Assembly: GCF_000165125.1 (NCBI RefSeq)
Contig: NZ_AEIU01000122.1
Location: 1-53,085, forward strand
DNA from: Vibrio caribbeanicus ATCC BAA-2122
GTDB taxonomy: Bacteria; Pseudomonadota; Gammaproteobacteria; Enterobacterales; Vibrionaceae
Length of the DNA: 53,085 bases
Direction: 5' to 3'
This document shows, piece after piece, positions 29,353 through 41,300 of this stretch. The notes beneath the pieces are model-generated. The model had not been told where the DNA came from. It saw only the letters and a list, made by a program, of their open reading frames with translations, and made no database searches. The stretch's first letter is position 1. The number at the start of each line of letters is the position of its first letter. A program made the position numbers and the translations under genes.

Positions 29353-32300
29353 CTAGGTAAAGTGAGTTTTGCCAGAAACAACATCACTCCAAGCACTGAT
29401 CACTTGTTCTTGACTGTGAACATCAAAGCTATCCATAAAGCCATTTGCTCCAACCTTTGGCTCGAAATTACTCATAGCTTGCACCAAAGTATCGACTGCG
29501 CTATCTGTTAAAGCGGTATATTCACTTTGCCCTGAGTCATCGGTATCACTCATTGATAGGACAATATCGGCTCTATTATTATCAAAATAATTTGCAAAAA
29601 GAACACTGCCGGTAGTCTCAAACTGACCTTGTGAACTCACCGTCTCAATGTCTCGAATAATGGAGAGTTCCAAATCATAACCACTGCGCCTAAACCATAA
29701 CTGATGCCAATCAACATCATTGAAGACAATTTTGTCATCCCTTCGGATATCCTCGACAAAGACATCAATGGCCTCCCCACTGACCACAAAACTGTCGGTA
29801 TCCTCTCCACCTTTGAAGGTATTTTGGTAACCACCAAGCACCATAAGATCTCTTCCTTTACCTCCGTCAAAGTGGCTAAATTTAGACATAGCAGCAGCAA
29901 TCAAATGATCATTACCCTCTTGACCGTTTAGTGCTGCATGATAGCCCATCAGTTTTACTACATCATTCCCTGTCCCTGCATTTAAGCGGTTGTAATTACC
30001 AAAAATACGCGCAAAATCATCTCCTTCAGCCAGTGAAATTTGATTGTTACTACCTATGGTCACCGAGTAATCTTGACCACTCCCGGCATCCACGCGATTA
30101 AAATTTCCGCTGGTTACTAGATAGTCGAAACCAGATCCCATATCGACTTCACCACCTTCACCAAAAATGAAAGCTTGATCACTACCCGAGCCAAGGAAAA
30201 CATGATTTATGCGTCCAGCGACCACCGCTGTGTCATTGCCTTCTCCACCGAACATCATATTTTCTCGGCCCATCATTACACCAGTATCATTACCTTCATC
30301 ACCCGAGAATATATTGGATATGCCAGTGGCATAATAGACATCATGTCCACGCCCACCCCAGAAGTTGTTATTATCTCCTAAGTAAGCGCCCAAATCCTGA
30401 CCATCACCAGCCCAATTGAAATTGTAGTTACCCAAAGATACATGCATATCACCATCACCTTTCAAATGACCACTTGAGCGCAAGAAATCAAAGGTTTGTT
30501 CTTTTATATTAAGCACATCTTCACTCAGGTTTTTCTTGAGGTTTTCCGCTAATGATGTCATCTCTGCTTGCTTTTCTTGATCAAAGATCGTGGCAAATAG
30601 ATTGGGTAAATTGAGCGCGTTAAAACCAAAGGTACGATCCTCAGAAGTATCGGATTCAGCCACAGACTTGACTGAAGCCAGGCCATCTCCCACATTCGAA
30701 TGTTCTTCCTCCAACGTTCTTTGCTGCAAACCATGACTCGTGGCAAATGATTTGATGCCATCCGCACCCATATCAATACCTGACTTCAATTGGTTTAGTA
30801 ATTTCGCAGGGTCGGCAAAAGATTTGAGCTGTTCACCACCAAATTCAGCCATAACCTCAATTATTTCACGCAAAGTCGCGACAGTATCTATCGGTTCACC
30901 GGTTCGAGAAATCAGTTGTCCACTGGGGCTATAGTCAACACCAAAAATATCGCCTAGTGTCGTTTCACTCGTTAGCCCAGCGAGCCTTCCTAACAAACGA
31001 TTTTTGAGCTGACGCGGTAGATCTGCTGGTTGATAAGTAAAGGTTGCTCTTGCTTGCCCTGTTGCAGAAAACTGCTGAGTCATAGCACCGAACAAAGAAC
31101 CTATATTGGTATCCAGAATCGACTGAATATTATCACCAAACATGAAGTTCCAATTGCCCGTAGTAACCTGAATATCTGCACCTTCTCCCGCAACTGCAAG
31201 GTTAAATGCTGATTTGTCATTGAGTTGGCGCAATTTATCAGCACGACTCAAACCCGATTGAGCCTGATTACCTGACTTCGACAACCACTGATTATATTTC
31301 TTATTTAACGTTGCTTCTGCATCGTACTTTAGACCTCGGCTACTGCGTTGATTATGAGCATCGAGTTCGGTCAGTGTCGAATAGTCAACACTACTGCTGA
31401 GATCAATCCCAGACATATCATTGACAAACTTCTTCGCTCCCGAGAGATTCCACTGTTGATCTTGCTGAGCAAGCCAACCATTACCATCGCTTGATCCAGC
31501 AAGAGATTGTAAGACACTAGCAATGCGCGCAGATCCATCAAATGGATTGATAAGCGGAGGCGTTGGTATAGATTTATCCATCATAAAGATGACATCATTA
31601 CTACGGCCCATATTGAAGCTTACATTTCGATTGCCGATAAATGCTTGAACTCCTTCAAGAGCAGTGTATCCCGCTATGTCTACGCTGTGTTTACTATCAC
31701 CATCACCAATATGTAACATGACATTGTTATCACCAAAAGACAGTGATTTAAAGCCGCCTGTCCCCACTTTTATTCCGAGGTTAGAGGTTCCCCAATTTAT
31801 AGAAGTAAATTCACCATCACCAACATTAACTTGAATATTACCCGAATAACTTAGTTGATTTGATGCACTAGCAGAGACAGCAATCTTATTCTTTGGCTGC
31901 CTAGCAGGTGCGGAAAAGATCTCTCGGTTGGCTGATATTGCTCCATTTAATCTATAGTCGCTCTCACGCACACCGATTTTATTAATATCAATGTCTCCGA
32001 TTGCGATACCGTTTTTTATCGCTTGTTGATGGGTAGTAAGCTCTCCATTCGCTCCCCAGTTTAATACCACCTTATGATCTGTGTGCTTACGCGTCCATTG
32101 TTGACCATCGGTTAAAGTGTATTTGCGACCATCCTGACCAATTGCAACATCCACACTTCTGGCTGATCCATCCGCTCTTATTCCTTCACTATCTAGCGAC
32201 GTCAGAAATTGATGGGCAAAACCCTGCTGCTTGTCATCACTCACTAAAGAACAACCTACCATGCTTATGTAATCTGGTTTTAACGAAACACCTTCAACCT

Positions 32301-35300
32301 TCTTAAACTCTCGTTCAAACTTTGCTAAGTGTGTCGCCAATTGTTCAGCACTATAACCACTCATTTGGCTATGATTAACATCAGAAGACTCTCGCCCATG
32401 GCCGACAATTTGCCAACGTAAAAAGCCAGAGAATTTTGTTGCATCGCCATGAACAACTCGATAACCCCCTTTCTCATCCAGTTGAATAACAACACTGCTA
32501 CTGGCATATTTACCCGCTAAATTTGCAGCCGCTTTGGTAACCACAGGGTCATCTTCAAGTTGAATAACAACATGGCCATCGAAACGACTCTCAGCACTAT
32601 GATCCACCGCAGGCGTTTCAGCTTGTTGCCATGAGGTGACATCACTTCTGTTGACCTTATTCGACTGAAGGCCCTCTAGTTTTTGCTGAGCAAGTGCGTG
32701 CAAACTTTTCTCGAACATTTGCGCGTCATTGGGATAATTTTTGAACTGCTCACCAGATTCAAAGCTCTCTGCTGTCTCAAAATCAATCGGCCAAAACCGC
32801 TGACTCTCAGCATCGTACATAACATTACTTAAATTTAAGTCGCGATGGTAAATGTTGGCATCACTTAAATCTGAAATCATGTTTAAGTACAGTTGCTGGG
32901 CATTGTTGGGAATATCCTGTACAGCTAATTCAGAAACAGGCGTACCCGGTATTTTGAGCATTCGAATAAACACTTCACCATTATCATCTCGATATACGCT
33001 GGCACTGTCTTCACCATAGAACTGGTTGAAGAATTCAGCCTCCGCCAAAGCTGAGTTATGAGCTTTGCCAAGGTATTTGATGAGTACGCTGCTATCATTC
33101 GGGTCGCGTAATACAAGACCAAAAGACCCTGAAGCGACTAATAGTCCTTGCTGTTGGTACTCTCGTTTCTTTCGCTCAAGTGGTGTCATTGACGTATCAA
33201 TATTTAACTTCAAACCTGGCTTTCTTTTCGGCCCCAAAGACTCAAGCCCAATTTCTTTTGGTTTTTGAAAACGTTTCGCCAATTCATCTCTTGCATTGAG
33301 ATAATCGTGAGACAACTTGCGCTTAGTGGTAAAGAGTGGATCTTCTAAGCCCTTATTCCATTGACTGTTTTGTGCTGCTCGGTAATTAGCGTTAATCGCC
33401 ACTTGCTGAAAGTTTGAAAACTCTTGTGCTGAGCGAATAACGACAGCACCTTGATCATTGACGTTAAAGTAGTCTTGAATTGAGCCTCTTCCAGCCCCGA
33501 GTCCACTTTCTGCAAATAAACGCCTCGGTAAAAAGAACGCAGCAGGAAAGTTATCTCCCATCACGCTAAAAAAGTTGGCATCATCGGCACCATGGTGAAC
33601 CATTTCATAGCCTTCTTCTCGGCCCAAACCTGTATTAATAATATCTTTAAGCGTCTTTATCCGATCGCTCAACACTCCTAAACTTTCGCCATCCTTACGG
33701 TTGTATAGGGTCTCGTTGTCATACATGGCTTTTTGTTTTTTTGATAGCTCGGTATAGTCAACGCTTTCTTTCCATTCTTGCCAACTAATAGGTTGTTTGA
33801 CTTTATCTTGCGGTCCTAAATCACGAATTGAGGGCATGACTGTGAAAAGATCGTAGTCTGCCGTCATAGGTAGACGAGAATCTGGATTCCCCATCACTTG
33901 CATCGGTTTACCCGGAGCTTCAAATACCTGCCAACGAGATACACCATCGACAGTGACTTGCTGAAGATAAAAATCTATTTGGTCCGCAACTTCTCCTCCC
34001 ATCAATGCGCGTGTCTTGAAGAGCCCCGTTTGTGGATCCCATTTAGGTCGCGTCATGGCTTGGAATTTATCGACTAATTCATTGACTCGTGATTGCTCAA
34101 GGATAAGATCAACGCTTACGGCATGCCCAGAACTAAGCGCTTGTTGAGCAAGATGATTAAATCGTTCAAGATTATTTCTTGCTGATGCTTTAGCAAAAGA
34201 CTGTTCAACAGGAATAAAACCGGACATTGGCCCCCAATCAGCACTTTTAGCTTTGACCATCAGGCCCTTGCTACTATATTGTTTTGACGCAATCAAAGAT
34301 TTAGACTTTTCGTCGATCGGTCTAAGACCAATAATTACGTCTTCTCGTTCTGCAATCTCCGCAAACGTCTTTTGGTCGTGTTCAGGAATACCAAGCTTAA
34401 CGTTTTCACGCTCAGCGAGTGGCGTTAAAGTAAAGTCGCGCGAATTATAACGCTCCTCTCTAAATCCTGCTCGCCCTGCTTCAGCCGGTAACAACCCTTC
34501 AAATAATTGCTTTAGGTCATCAAAGGAGCGATGCACTAGAACTTTGTCTTTATTAGGGTTGTACAGAAAAGTATTAAGTTCACTGAACGGATAGTATTGC
34601 CCTGTCCAAGGGTCGACGATCTTGGCGGATTCAGAGTTTCCTCCTACTTTAACAAAAACATGATCGCCAGAGCCTGCCAACCGCAGCGTTTCAACTTCAC
34701 CTTTGTAGCCATACTGATTAATGATTAAGTGCGCCGCGTATAGGGCCCTGTCTCCACAGTTACCAACCCTTTTCTCCTTTAACGCATCAAAGTAGCGCTG
34801 CATATCGTTAGGAAAATACAGATTTCTGATCGTGTTAATCGCTGAAAGCGTTTGGGCCCAGTCTCTTTTAACCTCATGGCTGTTCGCCTCATGAGTCCTC
34901 AGATTATAAAAGCCAGACTCCATCATCGCTGTCGAGGATTTTCCAAGACTTCTCACCACCTTATCTAATATTTCAGCGAGGGGAAGTCGAATCACATCCC
35001 GTTTCAACTCATCTTCAGTCAGAACGTTGGCCAATGAAAGATAGTCAACAATTTCGCTTGCATGTTCTTTTATAAGCAACCCCGTAGCTTGATGACCAAA
35101 GTTCGTTTGCTCACCTGAAACATGGAACCCCGATTCAATGAGCTTGTGACGAATTTTTTCACCTTGGTCGCCAAGTATACCTTTATCTGTGTACAACATA
35201 ACCGGAGTGCTTTTCGATAAGCCTGTCATATTCTCTTGCAAAGAGAATTGTCCCATTACCGCTTTTGAAACCGACGCAACGATACCCGCCGGATTAGCAA

Positions 35301-38300
35301 TATCAATAGAGGCGACAGCTTTGCTCATGTTTGGTATAGGACGGTCCAACAACAGACCCGAGACAGGTTGATCGTTCTGCGCTGCATAACGGGCCAAGTT
35401 TGCCGCTACAGGTGCCCCGGTAGAGTAGCCATGAAGGATAATATTACTCGGCTTAATACCACGTTCACTGATCAAATAACGGAACATGCTGCGAGCATCT
35501 TGGTAAAAGCCTTGTTCACTTGGAACGCCATCACTTGCTCCAAAACCACGCATATTGACAGCCATCACATCCACATTAAGCTTGGCATAATGTCGTCGGA
35601 CTAATAATGCTTGTTCTTCTGCAGAAGCTCCTGGACCATGAAGAAATAGCACGACCTTTTTCTGCGCTGTTACAGCATTTTCTTTATCCTGACTTTGCGA
35701 GTGACTGTGGTGGTAATACCCAGCCAGTCTGCCCACATGACCATTGATAGTTACTTTTTCAGCCTCATTAGAGGAAATAGCATTGCTCAAGATCAAACGT
35801 GTTGAATCCTTAACTTGTTTTCGCTCATCTTGCGTGCCAAACACTCGTTTTTGAAAAAAGCGAGTCAATACACTCTGACTCTCGGTATGTGAAAGTAAGT
35901 CCCTATCTACCTTCTTGAGAGGAGTATTCTGAGATACTGAAGACTCTGCCACTTTTTTGAGCTGAGCTTGTTGCAGATCTTGCCCAAATTTAAACAATTT
36001 TTTAGGAGTCCAAACTCCAAAACTTGGCTGCTTCGAAAGTGAATTTCGCCCAAGTAGTTTATTCGCTCCCCCCGCATTGAGAACTCTTGCGACCAGCGAG
36101 GAACAGTTTTGAGTCATGAGTTGGTAGCGTGCATTAGGATTAGTGCTGATCTTCGCCCACTCTGCTTGCATCGCACCAGCATCTAACCCTTCTAGATGGA
36201 TACGAAAAACTCGGCCGTTGTCCGCTTCGGTATTTTTAAATGTATGGATAGCTTCGAAGGCATCTTGCATACTTCTTTTCAACAAATCAGAAATATAGCT
36301 GGGATCTTTAAGCTCTTTGGCATACGCTCTTATTGCATCAGCAAACCTCTCACCAACTTCGCTCATATCATTGTGCGGATCACTCCATTGCTCGATGTAA
36401 GGCGCTGATACTTCCGATGGAATACCACTTTTTTCCAACTGTTCAGGACTCATCAACAAAAAAGATGCGTAAGGCCCATTCATAGATTCAAACAGATCAG
36501 CATTACCCGAAAAAGCAGCTTGTATCTCACTTTTCTTGGCTTGATTCTGTTCCAGATCAATACCAAATTTATCGTTTTCTTCCGACGCGACATCATCTTC
36601 TAGTCGGCTTCCCATTGATGCCGGTAGGCTCAAATCAGGAAAACGGACTCTTGCATCTGGGTTGTCCTCGGAAGCGACTTTGAAAGGATTCTTTCCTTTA
36701 GAACCCGTTGGCCACCAACTGACGTAATTGTCTTCGTTAAAAAAACGAATTTCATCAGCATCAGGCTCTACATTTACTCTACCACGACCAATTTGCAAAG
36801 CCGCATGCCCATACATACTATGGTCACTTGGTTTCCAGACAAACAGCGTCGCACTGACTGGCTCAATCTTGTCCTCAAGTGCTCTGTGAATTCTCTTTAA
36901 TCCACTCACATCAACGCCATTGCCATCTTTTGCTAACTGTTTAGCAGAGAGCTCGGTAAAGACAGAGTCTGATAATGATGTGCCATATTCCTTCTCTACC
37001 GCTGATTGTAATCGCTCTAAGGTAATGTCTTGGCTTATAGCAGCATCGAGGTCTCTGCTTAATTTCAAACGACCATCACCATCAATATAAAGGTGCTCAC
37101 TTGATTTTAAGGATGCATTACCGAGTTGATCGTAGAGACGGCTAAACTCACCTTTCGCATCAATATCCATATCAGGATCAAGCTGGTTAACGACACTCTC
37201 AAGATTCATTTCCGTCTGGGATAATAGTGTTTGCATCGCTTGAACACGCCCAGAATCGGAATGTCCAAGTAGGTATCCCTGTAGTTGTTGGCGCAGGGTG
37301 GTTAGCCGAGTCAAAACCTGATCTGGGTAATCCGAATCTGCACTATGATAGCTTTCCAATGCTCGCAGCACATTGTAGTAACTTTTCCCTCTGCGTTTAC
37401 CAGTGTGATTGGCAAGCTTTTTAAAAGCTCTCACCTCCATCACTTTGCCAATAGACAGCACTGCTTCCTCGTTTACCCGAGGTACTTCACCAAGCCCTTC
37501 AAGCTTTAGTCCAGATATCAGAGGGTTGCTACGCGAAATGGCGATTTTGGTATCGTTTAACACAACAGTGCTTTCTTGTGCTTGCCTTCTACTCACGACA
37601 TCGCCAACAATAAGCGGTTTTGACGCACGGCTGCCGGCATTAATTTGCAAGCGATTAACCGCAGCCATACCAGCTTCAAGCTCTTCTTGCTCAGTGGGTT
37701 CAAGCATCTGAATCAAGCGACCATCTGGCCTAATCTCTGAGATATTCTCAGTCGAGACTGTTTCACCTCCACTGTTTTGAGTTAACTCAGTGGGCTTGTC
37801 AGCTATTTGATCCGGTTGTTGTGGCGCTGGTTTTGGTTGACTAGACTGCTGTACCGATTTAGCGTCTTTGATTGCATTAGCAACTTTTGAATTTGCATGC
37901 TCAACCTTCGCACTCGTTTCTCTGTCCGCATTTTGCACCGCATCTTGAGCCGAGTTTTTGGCTTCTTTGGCCTGTTTTTCATGGTTTTGTGCAGTAATTA
38001 ACTGAGTATCAGCCTGGCTTTTGACTTGATCAACTCTATTTTTTGCGTCAGCTTGACTCTTCTCACTGTGCATCATGCCGTATTCAGATTGAACAACTGC
38101 ATTTGCTAATTTGTTGCGATTTTTAATCAGGCCTTTTTGAACGGCAGAAATTTGTTCATTCGACTCCGCTTTAACGGAATCAAGCTGAGTTTGTATTCCG
38201 GAGAGATAACCACTAGCAAATTTCTCGCGCCATTTATTGCCTGTCGGCTGACTATTAATATCTGGTTGTACTATCTGCTCTAGGCCATCAGTGATAGAAA

Positions 38301-41300
38301 ACAGCTCATCCCTTACTTCCCTTGCTTCTCGTTCAAGGTTAGCTTTTTGCTCACTACCGTTTTGGGATAAGGCATCTTGGTCAGTCGACTCGAGCTGCCG
38401 TTGAGAATTTTTTAATTTGGCTAATTGCTGCTCTTTTTCCGCTGCTAAACGCTGCCCGTCTTCACTGGCTCGCTCCTTATCACTCAGGGCAGACACTTCT
38501 GCGGTATCACCACTGGAATGATTTTCCAATATATCGTTTTGTGCGAGATACTCAGATTTTGCGATGACATTATCGAGAATATATCCACGACCATTACTCT
38601 CTCCCGTCGCTCTAAAGCTAATACGGTTTGTACCTTCTTGAGCTCTAAGCTTAAGGTCTTTTTGTTGCCATCCATCTTTTACATCAGAGGCCGAAAATAC
38701 GATATGGTCATTCCATAAAACTTCGATACCCTCTTGCTCTCCAATGTGCGAGCGCTTTGCAAAATCAAAGCTTAATTGGATAACTTCTCCTGCTTTCAAA
38801 GCAGAAATTTCCTGATATAAGGTAGTATTCGAATAGACATCCAGCTCGGTAACCCGATCACCGTGAGAGGAATTATCTAAGCCATAAACACTGGCTGAGT
38901 GGCTAACTTCTATTCCATTTGTTCTCAGCCAACCCTGACTTCCTGACTCAAAGTCACCATTAGTGATTAAATTCGGTTGATGACTTAAATCCTGCTCCTC
39001 GATAGATAAGTCCGTTTTTAACGCCTCTAAATTTGGTGTTTCAACCTTAGTGATTTGACCTCGGATACTGGAACTCAGATCCGTTGATACGGGATCAATA
39101 CTTTCTAGCTCAAAACCTGACAAGTGGTTAATCTCTGGTGTGGCTATCGCAGCACGTCCTCTTCGTGAACCTGACGTCGACGCCTCATCCCCTTGGACAA
39201 GATAATTGATCGCCTGACTTCCTCCGACACCAAGTACCGTTTGTTTTATCCCCTCAAATAGAGAAGAAAGTTTCTGGCTTTTTGTATTGCTTGATGCAAT
39301 CGCTAAATAATACGAATCACCATTACCAACCTTAATATTGATATTGTTTCGCGCATAAGAGGCACTGATATCCAACCCATCACCCATGTGAATATTGGCA
39401 TTGGCATTCCCCTTCATTACAGCGAGGTTTAAACCATCCCCAACTTTGGTATTGAGGTTATATTTTCCCCATGCAACATTGACTGAGAGACCATCACCTA
39501 CCTTGGTGTGCACATTAGCATCACCATAAGAGGCTGCCACGCTCATACCGTCTCCAACTACCGTGGTAATATTGGCTTTACCTTTAGCCGCGGTGACTTG
39601 TGTCCCATCACCAACCTTAGTGACAATATTCGCTTTGCTCCAAAGTGCATGATAGCCATCTCCTTGGCCAATGTGAGTGACGACATTGGCTTCTCCCTTT
39701 GCAAGCACAACTTGGTTCCCATCACCAACTTTTGTGACAACATTAGCTTTACCCCAAGCGCCAACATAGTCATCACCAGCGCCAATGTGGGTCATAATAT
39801 TTGCGTCTCCATGCACCACGGATGTTTCTTGGCCATCTCCGACTTTAGTGATGATATTGGCTCTGCCCTTGGCAAGAGTGTAGCGTTCACCTTCGCCAAT
39901 ATGAGTTAAGACATTTGCTTCACCCCAAACCGCGTTGACACCTAAGCCATCACCGATTTTTGTTATCAGATTCACTTTACCTTTAGCAAATCCTAAAGTG
40001 GTACCATCACCCACGTGAGTCATTACATTACCCACATCTGATATCAATAGTCCTACGGCAGTTCCATCACCAACTTTGGTTAATATATTGCCTTTGCCAG
40101 CAAGTACTGCAGCTGTGGTTGCATCACCAACATGAGTAATCACATTAGCCTTGGAGGCCGCAACGACACCCATAAAACCATTACCAACCTTGGTCACAAG
40201 GTTGGCTTCACCCAGAGCCAAGACACCCGTTAAGCCGTTCCCTACATGAGTCATAATGTTCGCCTTGCCGAACATAGCAGCAAGTGTGGTACCATCACCA
40301 ACTTTGGTCATGACATTCAATTCACCAGCAAACACACCAATGCTCGTCCCATTACCAACATGGGTCGAAATATTGGCTTTGCCAAACATCAAAGAAGCGG
40401 TAAGTTCATCCCCTACTTTCGTCATCACATTCGCCTGGCCAATCATGGCAGCAAATGTTGCTCCATCTCCGATATGAGTGAAAACATTAACATTACCGAT
40501 CATTGCCCCGAGAGTAGGTCCATTGCCAACCTTAGTTGCGATGTTACCTTTAGCAAGCATCAGAGCTATTGTCAGTCCATTACCAATATGAGTGAATACA
40601 TTCGCTTCAGCGATCATTAGTGCCAAGGCATCTCCATCCCCTACTTTGGTAAAGATATTACCCATTCCCCCCATTAGGGCCCAAGTATTGCCTTTACCAA
40701 TGTGAGTAAGCACATTGCCTGCTCCAATCATCGCAGCAATCGAAGTACCTTGACCCACTTTAGTGAAAATATTTCCCGCGCCAGCCATAACGCCAAGAGT
40801 TTTCCCAGAGCCTACATGAGTCACAACGTTGCCTATGCCAAACATAATACCGGTCGTTTTGCCGTCGCCGACTTTTGTCAGAATATTCGCACCACCTAAC
40901 TGGATACCTGTGGTACTACCGTTCCCAACATGGGTTAACACATTCGCGCCACCGGCCATGATTGCCGTTACATCTCCGTTCCCTTTCTTGGTAAGGACAT
41001 TTGCACCACCAAAGGCAATAAATTTGGTATTATTTGGAGCATCATCTTTAGACAGATGGGTAAGGATATTACCGCCTCCTAGCATACCCACATTAAGATC
41101 ACCCGCCCCTAGTTTAGTGAGCGCGTTGGCACCACCAAGCATGATCGAGTTTATGCCACCATCACCGATTTGAGTCAAAATATTGAAACCACCACCGGCA
41201 ACCCAAAGACCTTTTCCGCTACCGATCTGGGTATGAGAGTTAAATCCACCAAAAAGCATCAGGTTACTATCACCATTGCCTTTATGAATCGAGATATTGC

